A stretch of DNA of 64,000 nucleotides from Rehmannia glutinosa (GCA_016081115.2 CM071930.1:22573520-22637519), one strand, 5' to 3'. Counted from the stretch's first letter, positions 33,430-44,940 are shown. Numbers and translations are program-made. Notes: generated by a model from the sequence alone, not told the origin.

Positions 33430-34900
33430 AATGCATATTTAACTAGGGAGATACGGGTTACCAATTACGCCATTTCCATGGGTTGTGCCGTTCCCATTGT
33501 TGATGGTATCTTCCCTTTTGAAAATCTTCTTGTTGATGATAGTTTCTCCAATTGCTCCATTTCCAAGCATTGTGGCCTTCCCATTTTTGAAAGTGTCTTT
33601 CTCTTGGAAAATCATCTTGTTGATGATGTTTTTGCCATTTCCAAGGATTGTGTTCTTCCCATTTTTGATTATATCCTCTTTTTGGAAATTGGCTTTGAAA
33701 ATGTTTTCCCCTTTGATCAAATGAATTGGGCATTTGACGTCTTCTTGGCGGTATGAATTTTCTCCGATTATTATTTTGCCGGGTACCTATCAAGAAATTA
33801 TTTTGTGGTACCCTCAAGTGTTTGGGTCCTTTGGGATTAGTCTTGAGACTTTTAGGTCTCCAACAATAATTAGAGCTATTTCTAGCTCGACAAGTTTTTA
33901 CCATATGACCCTTTTACCGCAATAAAAACAAGTAATAATTTTAGGAGCATAATGACCAACATGCTTAGAGACTTGATCCTTTTTCATATGATTGACAACA
34001 TTAAACTTATGATCAAGTTCTAGTTTCAATTATCACAATAATCAACAATTTCGGTCATATCATTGGTACTCAAGTTGGATTTAGCTAAATCCTTTTCATG
34101 CCTTCAATATTCTCAACAAGAGTACTATTTTCTTTTTCAAGGTTTCTAACCTTGTCAAGTGTGGTGGTGTGAGCACATGATAGTGATTCATAGGAGGTAA
34201 ATAAACTATCCTTATCAATTTTCAAAACATTGAATTCCTTTTTCAAATTTTTGTATTTAACAAGTAAGCTTTGGAATTCATTTTGAAGTTCATCATAATC
34301 ATTTTGCAAATCACTATAATCATTTTGTATAACAATATCATAGGAAATAGAAGGTTTAAGACATACCTCGTTTTCTTCTTCGATACCCATAAAACAATAT
34401 TCAACTTCTTCATAGTTGGAAGTTGTAGGAGGCTTGTTCCTTAGATTTGAACTTGTATCCCTTTGAGAAGTAGATGCTTTTGTTTGACTCCTTTCATTTG
34501 CAAATACTCCATAGATGGCTTCTAATTTTTGCCATACTTTATGTGCCGATCGAGTTCCTACAATATGTTCATATTCCAAATTAGTAAATGAACAATACAA
34601 AATATTTAGAGCCTTACCGTTTAAGGAGATGATTTTCTTCTCTTCATCATTTAGCTCTTTGAGGCCTTTGGAGGTGTGTGGTGTATTCTTCGTTGGAATG
34701 GATTCTCCATTTATGACGGTGTTCCAAATATCAAACCCGCAACCTTGTAAATAGCATTCCATTCTTTTTTTCCAAAATGTAAAATTTTTGGAATCAAATA
34801 GTGGTGGCTTGGTGGTGGAGGCGCCGGCAAGGTAGACTTCATTCGTAGCCGTTGATCGTTCCTCTTTACTCGCGATGTGGAACGAGCTTGTCAAAGAGTT
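33430..34900 (-). pseudogene. gag: gag of SireA-3, frameshifted, with Trp/His-rich repeat tail
   Basis: A 280-codon frame (to 34085) contains the Copia gag N-terminal domain (F-D-S-K-N-F, W-K-K-R-M-E-C-Y-L, I-V-G-T-R-S-A-H) and a coiled coil. The frame is lost near 34085. The CCHC knuckle C-F-Y-C-G-K lies near 33935-33900 with a break after its first half. A second frame (33904-33458) has C-R-A-R-N-S-S-N-Y-C, a basic stretch, then about three ~25-residue repeats built on W-E-x-H-N-x-W-K-W and H-Q-Q-x-D-F. No in-frame ATG lies between the PBS and the first conserved motif. Confidence 0.8.
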
Positions 34901-34914
34901 TGGCTCTGATACCA
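34901..34914 (-). other. Primer binding site of SireA-3
   Basis: Minus-strand TGGTATCAGAGCCA two bases from the LTR end; initiator-Met tRNA type. Confidence 0.9.
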
Positions 34915-34916
34915 CT

Positions 34917-36393
34917 TGTAAGTCCAAGCGGCTACGATAATCTAGAGGGGGGTGAATAGATTATCTCCATCTTTTCGATTTTTCCTCTTTTTCGATACAA
35001 ATGCGCCAAGATAATAACAAAGGTGCGGAATGTAAATAGACACGTCGATTTAAAGAGGTTCAACCCACCTAGGGCCTAATCCTCTACCACCCCAAAGATA
35101 TCCGGGATGGATTTCAAAAAGAAAAAGATTTTATTAATTTACCACAAATTAATACAACACCAACTTACAACAACACCTTGAAGAGCACCACACTCTTCTT
35201 CAACACCACCTTTGAGATTACCACAATCTCACTTGAAGATCACCACAATCTCCAACGGCACCTTGTGAAGATTACCACAATCTTCAACCTTGAAGAATAC
35301 CAAATTCTCCAACACCTCAACAAGAAGATTACCACAATCTTCTCACACCTAACACCTAGATCACCCAGTGTGTTCTTACCACAAGAACACTCACAAGGAT
35401 ATCTTGTGTTGAATGATAACCCAAAAATTCAAGATTACATCTCGATAATGAATAATACAATTGAGTGCAAGTGTAATCAAGAATAGCCTAGACCTCAAGG
35501 ATGTGAAAGTGAATAGCTAGGCAAATTACAACAACAAATAATAACAATGAAAGACCAAGTGTTTGCTTGAGTATATCTTGTTGTGTTGTGTTGTTCTCTC
35601 TTATTGTTGTGCTTCAAATCTTCCTCTATTTATAGGAGATGATTGATACTTGATAGGATCCTCTTGGAATCTGATATCTACAAAAAAATTGCAATTAAAA
35701 TCAAGATTATAGCTGTTAGAAATCAATCCCACAATTTAGGAAAAGGCATGTCACGACAACGGTCGAATTTTGTCATTGTCAAACTTGAGAGCGACCGTCA
35801 AGACAAATAGACGTTTGAAAATGAGAATACACATTTACATAGGGTGACCGGTCGACGCCTACCTCGACCGGCGACGTCGACTCAACCGGTCGCACAAACT
35901 AAAAATCGAAGGCGTAAGTTCTGCTTCAATTTTTGCTCCAGTCACGGCCGCTCTATAGTCGACGGATCGACGGCACCGGTTGCCTATAGGGCGACACGTT
36001 GCCCTGACCATTTTCTGCAAACATGAAGTTTTGTTTTCCTCAACTTTCAGTGCGGGTTGCCCTATACGGCGACCGGTTGACCTCAAAACAAAAGTGTTAT
36101 CCAATTTTATATCGAAAATATACTTCAAAAAATACTCCAAAAAATAGTGAAAATATTTTAGACCGATCGGGAGTATTAGGACAACATTTAGAAGTATTGT
36201 TTTGGTAAAAATACATTAACAAAAAATCATTAAAAGTGTTGTCCAGGTTTTGTCGAAAATAAAACTTGAAGAAATACTCCTAAAATATTAAAACCATTTT
36301 AAATCATTTAGGAGTATTTGGACAACCTTTAAAACCATTGTTTTGGTGTAAAATCAAAATCATCAAAATCATGATAAAATCATTTATCAAACA
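34917..36393 (-). repeat. 5' LTR of SireA-3 (1,477 bp)
   Basis: Hairpin array 35180-35390, TATA near 35628, palindromes 35785-36075. Closely matches 28658-30125 except in the palindrome block. Confidence 0.92.
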
Positions 36394-36398
36394 GATTT
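36394..36398. repeat. Target duplication GATTT, right copy (SireA-3)
   Basis: Matches 28653-28657. Confidence 0.9.
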
Positions 36399-36618
36399 GT
36401 TGTTAAAGGATAAAAAACAACACTACTGTTGTGGGTAAAATTCGAACTCGTGCCTATGCGTACAAAACAAGCACACAAACCGCTGGAGCAAGCGGCTTTT
36501 TCATGTAATTTACAGTGTTTATTATTCATATACATATATTACAAACCATTAAAAAATAAAAACAAATACCGAGGGCGGGGGCGGCGGCGCCGCCTTGACC
36601 GCCCCAGGGACGGCTCTG

Positions 36619-36626
36619 GCAGAAAC
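36619..36626. repeat. hAT target duplication GCAGAAAC, right copy
   Basis: Matches 27946-27953. Confidence 0.85.
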
Positions 36627-37395
36627 TCTAGCACCGCCTCTCAGAGATCTTTTTCCCCGCCATGGCTGGAAGTGCACAAAGTTTGTATGCCCTCACCAAG
36701 AACCACGGTGCAGAATTTCGGCGCCACATCTCGGAGATCTTCTTGCCCGAAGACCCAGTTTAGAGGTTCAAGGATCAACGACAGTTCTGAAAGTTGATTA
36801 TGAGTCTTTTGGTTTTTTACTTCATGTTTTCTAGTGGGCCCCTAGTTATAGTTTTAAGTTGTTGGAATTGAAATTTGCTTCTCAATGTAGTATTTGACCT
36901 GACTAAGATCCGTCTCATGAAAAAAATCCATGAAACAGGGTCACCTAAGTTTTTGCCATTGAAAAATGACACGAGAATTGGTGATAGTTCCAAAATGTAT
37001 TTGATGCATATATTGTTTGTTTTTTCTCCGAAAGCAAGGGAGGGCGAGGGTGGGGTGGTGGAGAACAAACGGGTTGTGGAGTGATAAGATAATTTGAGAA
37101 ATTTTTTGATTCGTAGCGGAATCTATTGGAAACTTATTGAAGAGAAAAATAAAAACTTGTACTATTGTAGTCCAAATCCAAAAGTTAATTAAAAAAATAG
37201 AGAAAAGTGACTTAATTATACAGGGCAACTAGAAATTATAATCCTAAAGGGACAAGAAATTAAGGATGACAATTTTCTCCAAACCCGATGGAAGATCTGA
37301 TGTCTGACCCTAACAGTGGAGGATATTATTGCACCCAATTAAATAAAATGGTAAGTGGGTACGAGGATTTTCGGGAGGTGGGTCTAGGTACATCC
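36627..37395. other. Flank with a diverged duplication; no recognised gene
   Basis: AAGTGCACAAAGTTTG at about 36670 repeats a phrase near 27905, and the following ~75 bp also align once the hAT is removed. Open frames exist on the plus strand (to about 36835) but I recognise no family. The rest to 37395 is ordinary AT-rich DNA. Confidence 0.4.
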
Positions 37396-38237
37396 TGTTA
37401 GAATAAAGTTATTTTGATTTTGATGACTTCACCTTAGTTATTTTTGTTTCACCAAAATGATTATTTTCGGCATTGTCATACTCGGATTTCATTTTACAAA
37501 GTTTATTTAAAATCAATTTCAACTAAAATGACATCAACCAGTCGCCATCAAGAGCAACCGGTGCCTGAAAGTTTTTGTTCGAAAGTTTGGAATGTAAAAA
37601 AATCCCTGGTTGAAGGTGACTGGTCGCCCTCATAGGCGACCGCTACTTGAGAAACATTTCTAAAAATCTTTTCTCCATGACACAAGTCGCTATACAGGAT
37701 GATCGATCGTTGTCTAGGGCAACCGGTTACCCTGTAAGGCAACCTGTATCAGATTGCACTCATCATCTTTTAAATTCAAGTTTTACAACATGGCTACTGG
37801 TCGCCTTACCAGTCCCCCTAGCTATGATCAGATGATTTGATTTTGTAGCAGACAATATTTTCACTTTTATTACTTTATCACTATTGGTCATTATTTTGTG
37901 GATCTCTTGATCTTCTTTTTGCAGACAAAATCCAAATTAGAGGAGCCTATGTTTGAATTCAAATCTTGGAGCCCTTCTAACTAAAAATAGATGAAGAAGA
38001 TTGGAGGATCAATACAATAATACAACAAAATTCTACAACACAACAAGAAAAACCTCAACAAACTCTCTTAAGCTCTCATATTTCATAATCTTGTTTTGAT
38101 AGCCTAAGTCTTGTATTTTCTCATCTTGCTTATTAAGTTTTATTTCTTGATTACACTTGCATTTTTAAAGTTGTGTACATTCATTTAAGGTGTAATATTG
38201 ATTGATCAATATTATCAAAATAAAGAATACTTGTTAA

Positions 38238-38301
38238 GTGTTCTTTTGGAGAGAACACACTTAATTGATTAGATTAGGTGTGGAAGAGTTTGTTGCTCTT
38301 C
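38238..38301 (+). repeat. Short hairpin array in SireB 5' LTR
   Basis: Two stems: GTGTTCT/AGAACAC (38238-38258) and GAAGAG/CTCTTC (38283-38301, loop TTTGTTG). The same stem types as the ends of the seven-hairpin array, with changed loops. Confidence 0.6.
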
Positions 38302-38461
38302 TTGTTGAGTTGTAATTGTTTGGTATAGATTAATAAAATTTTCTTTTCAAAATCCACTCGGACATACCGGGTGGTAGTGGATTAAGCTCTAGGTGAGTGA
38401 AACCACTATATATCATTGTGTTTACTCTTCTTCTATCTCTTACTTTCTAGAAGATCTTCAT

Positions 38462-39196
38462 TAGGCTGGAAAATAGGCCAAACCAAGCCGACTTTGAGTT
38501 GGAAGGCCTGAGCTTGCTTTATTAAGTTTAGGCCCAAGACTAGCCTATTATATGTAATAGGCTTTTCTCGTAGGCTCGACCTAGCCTTTTTAATTAAAAA
38601 TCCAAGCTTGAGCCTATTCAAAGCCTCTTTAATCCTACCAAAGTCAATTTCAAAAAAATAAATTAACTGTAAACTACAAAAAACACACGACAATCTCACG
38701 ATAGTGACTACACAATTCATAATGAAAAAAATAAAATGCACATGACAATAGAATCCATTACGCTACATCTCTAAAGTACATAAATGTGATGATACAATAT
38801 CCTGTAAGACCATAACAATAACAAATACAAATATAAATAAGTGTCTGATTAGTGTTGTTGTATTATATTTATATATAAGATCTATGTAATTTTTTTATGA
38901 AATTTATATCTTCAATATATATATCATATAATACATTATATATATAAAATATAATACATAATGTATTATATATAATATTTATTTATTTATATATATTATA
39001 TATGGAGACTTTAAATAGGTCGACCTGTTGAGCTTAAAAGGCTTCTTTAAAGGCATGGGCCTGACTCAACTATTTAAATATGCATTATGAAAGGCCTAAG
39101 TCTGACACAATTATTAAATAGATCAAGTTAAGCCAAACCCTTTAGTTGTTCGGACCATAGGCCCCTGTTGAATAGCCTAACCTATTTACACCCCTA
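38462..39196. mobile_element. Non-autonomous hAT element (735 bp) in SireB LTR
   Basis: The ends TAGGCTGGAAAATAGG and (reverse complement) TAGGGGTGTAAATAGG are hAT-type inverted repeats. Flanks ATCTTCAT (38454-38461) and ATTTTCAT (39197-39204) agree at 7 of 8 bases. No transposase; the centre is rich in TATATA. Confidence 0.8.
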
Positions 39197-39293
39197 ATTT
39201 TCATATATATTCAAAAAAGAGAAGGAAAACCTATAAAACTCGGGAAAATATATTCACTCCCTTTAAATTTTCGTATCAACTTGAACTAACAAG

Positions 39294-39306
39294 TGATGTT
39301 AGAGTC
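39294..39306 (+). other. Degraded primer binding site of SireB
   Basis: TGATGTTAGAGTC, two bases after the LTR end, is a mutated form of the initiator-Met site seen in SireA (TGGTATCAGAGCC). Confidence 0.6.
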
Positions 39307-39356
39307 AAACTCATTGAAAAACTCGTTTAATCCTTGCGAGTAAATATGAAAGATTC

Positions 39357-40040
39357 ATGGCTAAGAACGAGAGCTATCTTTCAACTTGTGCTTTATCCAA
39401 CAAGTCACCTCTTTTTGACTCCAACAATTATATTTTTTTGAAAAGATAAGAGTGCTTCTTACAAGGTTGCGGGTTCCATATTTTGAACACGGTTCTTGAA
39501 GGAATTGCTAAACCGACAAAAAAATTGGAGGATGCAACACTAGATCCTAAGGATTTCAATGAGTTTGATGATGATGACAAAACATCCTTCTCCCTAAAAG
39601 GTAATGCTTTAAATATTTTGCATTGTTCTCTCATCGATACCCAATATAATCGTATAAGGGGAATTAGATCCGCACACGAAGTATGAACAAATTTGAAAAC
39701 CATCTATGAAGGGATTAATAAGGTGAAACAAGATCGAAAAACTATACTAATCAAGGATTTCGAAAATTTTACTATGTTTGAACGTGAAGGCATTTTAAAG
39801 ATGGTGGAAAGGCTTGACAACATTGTTAATCCTTTATTGGCACTCGAGTATACAACAAAACAAGCTTGGTAGTCAAAGAATCCATACACGTCAAATTCAA
39901 TGAAGCCTCGGGTATTCAAAGAATCCCAAGTGAAGATAGTGATGATGAAGATGACGTAGAACCAATTATTCCAAGCATCACTTAAAATGACCAACCCTCT
40001 TCTTCAACAAATTTCAACAAGAAGAAAGAGGTGACACTTC
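39357..40040 (+). pseudogene. gag: gag 5' part of SireB
   Basis: ATG at 39357 begins M-A-K-N-E-S-Y and leads to S-P-L-F-D-S-N-N-Y, with a stop soon after (about 39447). The best frame (39483-39686) carries L-K-G-N-A-L-N-I-L-H-C-S-L and I-R-G-I-R-S-A-H-E-V, the Copia gag signature. A further weakly conserved UBN2-like stretch reaches 40040, where the minus-strand element interrupts. The zinc knuckle is missing. Confidence 0.75.
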
Positions 40041-41295
40041 TGTTAGTACAAGTGGCTAAGAAAATTTAAAGGGGGTGAATGGTTTTTCCCGATTTTCTGA
40101 TTTATGCCCTCTTTTTCAAACAATAAGATGAAGAAAAGAAAAGTTCAGAAAATTAAATCAATGCTCAAGGATTTACAGTACTTCAACTCACTTAGAGCCT
40201 GCGTCCACTACCACCCGGTATGTCGGAGTTGATTTTGAAAGAAATAAGTTTTATTAATCGATACCAAACGATTACACCTTCAACTTGAAGAGAAACAAAC
40301 TCTTCTTAAAACAACAACCATGAAGAGCACCAAACTCTTTTTACAACCTTGAAGAGCACCAAACTCTTCAACACATAGTGTAATCAACCAAATGTGTTCT
40401 TGCAAAAAGAACACTCTACAAGTATGTCTTGTTTTGGATGATTTGATCAAAATAGATTACAACTCAAATGAAAGTATACAAATTTGAATGTACAAGTGTA
40501 GTCAAGAAAGAAAGCCTAATAAGCAAAATGTGAAAGTGTAGTGCTTAGGCTATTACAACAAGATATGAAAATGAAACTTTAGAATTTTGCTGAGATATTC
40601 TTGTTGTGATGTAAAATTGTGAGTTGTGTTTGATCCTTCAAATTCTTCAACTATTTATATAGAAGATTCAAAATTTGATCTCCAACATTGGCCCCTCCAA
40701 ATTGAATTTTGTCTGTAAAAGAAGGATCAAAAGATCTACAAAAATTATTAAGAAAAAATAAAGTGGATCTTGTTGATAAGTGATGCAGCAACGGATAGAA
40801 TTTGCTGTCAAATATCTTATAATGACAGTCGTTATGTTGAAAATTCAAAAGTTTAGACCGTTAGACAAACATTTGACATAGATCGACATAAGGGGAGATG
40901 GTCACTGTCTATAGCGACCTGTCACTATACCATAGCAACTGGTTTCTATGGATAGTGATCGTTTGCTTAAGAAACAGACAAGAAACAGAAATTTTTCAGA
41001 ACTTCAGGCATTGGTCGCCCTACCATAGTGACTGGTCGCCCTCCCCTTCGAAAGTTCTCTGTTTTCAAAAAACTTTGACAATCTTCCATGTACCGGTCGC
41101 CTTCTATAGTGATCGATCGCCCTCAATACAGAGATATGTCCAATTTTTGACAAAAAAAAAAAAGGTTGAGTAATACTTCATAAACTTAAGATAAAATGTA
41201 CTGGTAAATATGAAGTATTTCTTAATAAAAATATTGTTTTGGTTAAAAATCCAATATGTGAAATCATCAAAATCAAAATTAACTTTGTTCTAACA
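40041..41295 (-). repeat. 3' LTR of SireH (1,255 bp)
   Basis: Plus-strand ends TGTTAGTACAAG and TTGTTCTAACA. Contains a four-stem hairpin array (40287-40414), CTATTTATATAG near 40650 and palindrome relics (40880-41130). Homologous to SireB's LTR. Confidence 0.88.
40287..40414 (-). repeat. Four-stem hairpin array in SireH LTR
   Basis: On the plus strand: GAAGAG/CTCTTC with a GTTTGTT-type loop in element sense, two AAGAG/CTCTT stems with loop GTTTGGT-like, and GTGTTCTT/AAGAACAC. Fewer stems than SireA, with loop T-for-G changes. Confidence 0.6.
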
Positions 41296-41987
41296 AACTT
41301 CCCCTTTTTGATGATTTCAATCCAAAATAATTTTTGAGGGCAAAATTTTAATAAAGAAGTTTTCCTGTCAAAAGTTTGATCTATCCGTTGTAGGCAACAC
41401 TTTTCAAACCAATAATCGTAAGACGTTTAAAAGAAGGCTAAGGAGCAAAAGCTTTTCAAAGCTCCCCTATCAATATGTCAAGTAAACAAAATGCATTAGG
41501 CCAAAAACTCAAAAGCTTGAAGCTTTTTCAAACTTAGCTTTTCAATACAGCTCAAAAGCTAAAAGGCTTAAAAGCTCCTCATGTCAATATTAATCATATA
41601 TCACAATTCTCAACATATTCAATATAACAACTTTACTCAACTTATAGCTTAAATCAATAAGCTCCCCCCTGTCAATATTAATCATATATCACAATGCTCA
41701 ACATATTCATTATATAAACTTTACTCAACTTATAGCTTAAATCAATAAGCTATTTGTTTTGCTTATTAACCATCAAGATTACCAAATAAGTACTTTTTCT
41801 TATAAGATTTTACTCACTACATAGCTAGATTTTTCTAGGTTTTCTCCCCCTCTGAAATCATCAAAAAGACCATTAGTATGAAAGAGATTTAAAGAAGCAT
41901 TATAAAAGTATCAAAGAAGCACATAAAAAACGTGCAATAATTCTACAGTTCAAAGGTTTAGAGTTCAAGGACATAAAAATAAGTGAA

Positions 41988-42250
41988 TCAATCCTCATCC
42001 GATGAGAAACAAGCACTGGGTAGGAGATCTTTAATGAACTTCTTGAGCTTTCCAACAAATTTTTTTAACTTGCTATTTTCCTTTTTAAGCTCCTCATAGT
42101 CCCTTTTAAGCTCATTATAGTCCTCTTGATATTGTTCTCCAAGTCTCGCATCAAAATCATTAGGACTACCATCTCCACTTTGTTCATCGGTGCCAGTAAT
42201 ACCCTCCGGAACACCATGAGAACCATCCGCTGCCAAATTTTCAGCTTCGC
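41988..42250 (-). pseudogene. Third gene of SireH, C-terminal part
   Basis: Minus-strand frame rich in Glu/Asp and Lys with a heptad-like coiled coil, ending K-F-I-K-D-L-L-P and F-S-S-D-E-D. The same tail ends the copies at 1298, 8788 and 59337. The upstream half is displaced to 43712-44215 by the LTR inserted at 42251. Confidence 0.75.
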
Positions 42251-43711
42251 TGTAGGTCCCAAGGGGTGATAAGTAAAGTTTAGAAGGGGTGGATTGAATA
42301 AACTTTACCAACTTTTCGTTTTTAGTCATTTAAGAATTTCAGAGTTGACTCAAGTCAGCTAAGTCCTTGGTGGACAGCTAAGTTGGCTTACATAAAGTCA
42401 CCTACTCAACAGACTCGATTGAGCTGTTGATAGTATAACTTAGTTGTTTCAGCTAATACTTTAACATAAATGTTGACTTGGTTTTTAACAGCGGAATACT
42501 TTCACCCTAAGTTTGAATAAGTTTTTCAACACTTGTTTTAGCTAGGTTATTATCAGTCGACTTAGCAAATTAACAGTCAACAGATATAAAATAATGCAAG
42601 AGTGTAAGTATGCTGAAAGTTAAAAGACATATAGTGGTCCGAGGATGGGGTAATTCCTCTAAATAATTGTTCTCCAACCCCTGGAAGAATCCACTAATGT
42701 AACTTGACTTGGTTACAAAATGGTAACAGTCCGAGTCAGCTTTGATCACACAACTAGCTGCTCCTGGGACTCAACATCTTCAAAAGACAGCTGCCCTGCT
42801 ACTTCAGCTTCCTTCAAACCTTTGGACTTGATCACTTAGCCCTCCAATAGGTCCAAAGCTGTGGTTCGATCTGGAACCTTACTACACCTTCTTCAACTTT
42901 GGAGAGTAGACCCCTTGTTCTTGAAACAAGATTTTTCCTCTTCAACAAATGAAGTTGTCTTTCCTTCACCGAGTGTCTTAGATCGATTTTCTTCGAGTTT
43001 AGGCTTGAGGATATTCTTTGAATACTTGAGAGATATTGCTTTGCAGGTTATTTGCTTGAATGCTTACGTGCTTATATTCTTAGTAACCTTCTCTCAAATG
43101 AAATCTTCAGCCTTTTATAGTGGTAGTTCAAAAATGTATCCGTTGAACAGATATATGCATTTTCAAACTCCACTTCTTGGTCGTTGGCTTGTCTTTTCTT
43201 GATCTACAACAACTCATGGTGACATATCCTCGTTTTAATGAGTATGCATCTTTTCAGGTCCTGACACACGCTCAGTGGTTCCCATTGGTTCACTCCATTT
43301 GCACGCTTCTGGGATGAGCACTTTTACACATGGCAGTATGGATGTATTACTATAATAAGTAATATTCTTGACTTTTGTGCAACGGATCCATCACAGTCGA
43401 CTTTGACTTGATAGCTGATTTAATCCTTTGTCTTGGGTCAACTCCAATATTTTAGGAACGATTTAACTGTCTTTCAGCAAACAACCTTCTAACCACTTGA
43501 CTGATACTTCTCTGCACTTCACTCAGCTGCCTCACAGTTGGGTCTTCTCTTCAATCTTCAGTTGAGTCCTGTAATCTTCAACTTGGCTGCCTTTGACTCA
43601 GCTCATAGAACCCTATCTATTGCAAGTTGATTTACAGTTGAATTAGGGTGCCAATTTCCTAATCTAAGTTTTACATAGTATCATCAAAATATATACATAA
43701 ATTTCCCAACA
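42251..43711 (-). repeat. LTR of a third family (LTR-C), inserted in SireH's third gene
   Basis: Minus-strand TGTTGGGAAATTTATG start at 43711 and CCTACA end at 42251. Its inverted sibling is at 44941-46416. It contains many GACTCAGCTGA/AGTTGACT-type motifs. No internal sequence or second LTR adjoins it, so it behaves as a solo LTR; no clear target duplication was found. Confidence 0.65.
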
Positions 43712-44215
43712 ATCAAAAACGTCATCCGGAGCTTGAAAGGTGAAGGCTCTAGCATGGCCTTTAGCCAACTTGCTAGGATGTCTTTGCATGTTCCTACGCA
43801 TCCGAATTGTTTATTGAACATTATCATTATCAAAATCATTAGCAATGACTTAGAGTTAAGTTCGGTGGGAGGAAGACCAGAGTGAATAAGCAATTTGCAA
43901 ATCAAATTCCCTAAAGCAAATTGCATAGAGCCCAAAGTGACGGCATCAATCAAACACTGAATAAAAATAGTCCCATAATTATCCAATTCACCCTTTCTGA
44001 TTTTATAAGTCAAGAAGTATTCCATATTGCTTGGTAACTTCACAGACGCCCATAAACACAGTAAGAAACAATGAGTTAAATAATTCAAGCTCATTCGTCA
44101 TAGATTGGATGGTACATTATGGCATTACATCCAAAAAAGTTTTAACCTCCCCCAATGTCACTCCCAATCTCCTATCATCCCAAACAATACACGAAACATA
44201 ATCCCATTTTGTCGG
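43712..44215 (-). pseudogene. Third gene of SireH, middle part
   Basis: Minus-strand frame includes the W-D-Y-V-S-C region and then L-P-S-N-M-E-Y-F-L-T-Y-K-I and L-I-H-S-G-L-P, aligned with L-P-S-N-x-(D/E)-x-F-L-T-Y-K-I of the copies at 1-1298 and 8788-10173. It is cut on the 5' side at about 44215 and broken by frameshifts. Confidence 0.75.
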
Positions 44216-44940
44216 AAAAGCTTTTATATCTCAAAAAGAGCCAAAAAATTGGGTTTTAGAGATATAAAAAGAGTTAAATGAATTTGAAATAAATAAAGTT
44301 TGGGAACTTGTGCCTCTTCCTCCATCCCACACTATTATCGGAACAAAAAGGGTATTTTGGAACAAGTTGGATGATCAAGGCAATATCATTCGAAATAAAG
44401 CAAGGTTAGTAGCACAAGGTTATTGTCAAGAAGAAAGTATTGATTTGATGAAACTTTTACACCCGTAGAACGTTTAGAAGCTATTCATTTATTACTTGCA
44501 TATTCTAGTTTCAAAAATTTTAAACTTTACCAAATGAATGCCAAATCTGCTTTTTTAAATGGTTGTATTCAAGAAGAAGTTTATGTCAAACAACCTTTGG
44601 AGTTTGAAAAAATTTCAAGACCAAATAATGTTTATAAACTTAAAAATGATTTATATGGTCTCAAATAAGCACCCCGAGCATGGTATGATAGACTAAGTTA
44701 TTTTCTTTTAGAAAATGATTTCACAAGAGGTAAAGTTGATACCAGTCCTTTTGTTTTTGAAAATGGACAAGATAGCATTCTAGTTCAAATATATATTGAT
44801 GATATTATGTTTGGTGCTAATAATGAATCTTTGTGCAAGAATTTTTCTAAGCTTATGCAAGGTGAATTTGAAATGAGTAAAGATGGGAGAACTCAACTTC
44901 TTTCTTGGACTCCAAATAAAACAATGTAAGCAAGGATATA
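44216..44940 (+). pseudogene. pol: Reverse transcriptase of SireB (Copia, Sirevirus-type)
   Basis: Recognisable in order: E-P-K-N start, E-L-N-E-F-E-I-N-K-V-W, N-K-L-D-D-Q-G-N, A-R-L-V-A-Q-G-Y, L-Y-Q-M with K-S-A-F-L-N-G, D-L-Y-G-L-K, and the catalytic Y-I-D-D-I-M near 44790-44805. A one-base loss near 44450 and TAA at 44666-44668 (where Gln is expected) inactivate it. The fragment stops at 44940, where LTR-C begins; the domain continues at 56086. Confidence 0.88.

Larger units (their letters stand above)
28658..36393 (-). mobile_element. SireA-3: complete Copia (Sirevirus-like) element, decayed pol, no third gene
   Basis: Minus-strand order: 5' LTR 36393-34917, PBS 34914-34901, gag about 34900-33430, heavily decayed pol (about 32540-31370), palindrome cluster 31290-31231, noncoding tail with four purine tracts (near 30560, 30400, 30297, 30130), 3' LTR 30125-28658. 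GATTT duplications flank it. Compared with SireA-2 it keeps pol remnants but lacks the third gene. Confidence 0.92.
27954..36618. mobile_element. hAT element split by SireA-3
   Basis: The left end CAGGGCCGTTTCT and right end (reverse complement) CAGAGCCGTCCCT are hAT-like inverted repeats, with an exact 8-bp GCAGAAAC duplication outside. After removing SireA-3 and one GATTT copy, the element is about 0.92 kb and has no transposase frame, so it is non-autonomous. Confidence 0.85.
37396..39291 (+). repeat. 5' LTR of SireB, interrupted by a hAT
   Basis: Starts TGTTAGAATAAAG and ends TTGAACTAACA. It is homologous to the minus-strand LTR 40041-41295. GACTGGTCGCC/GCAACCGG palindrome relics at 37540-37745 and a short two-hairpin array at 38238-38301 keep the family layout. 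The hAT at 38462-39196 splits it. Confidence 0.85.
40041..44215 (-). mobile_element. SireH: truncated minus-strand Sire element inside SireB
   Basis: 3' LTR 40041-41295, followed on the plus strand by the complement of a polypurine tract and a tail with further tracts (near 41462, 41661, 41843), then third-gene pieces 41988-42250 and 43712-44215 split by an LTR of another family. Its 5' half is gone: third-gene sequence joins SireB RT sequence near 44215. Confidence 0.8.

Noticed and set aside
34085..34927. Treating the SireA-3 gag frame as starting at 34927
   Set aside because: The start there is TTG lying inside the LTR and reading through the PBS; no ATG supports it.
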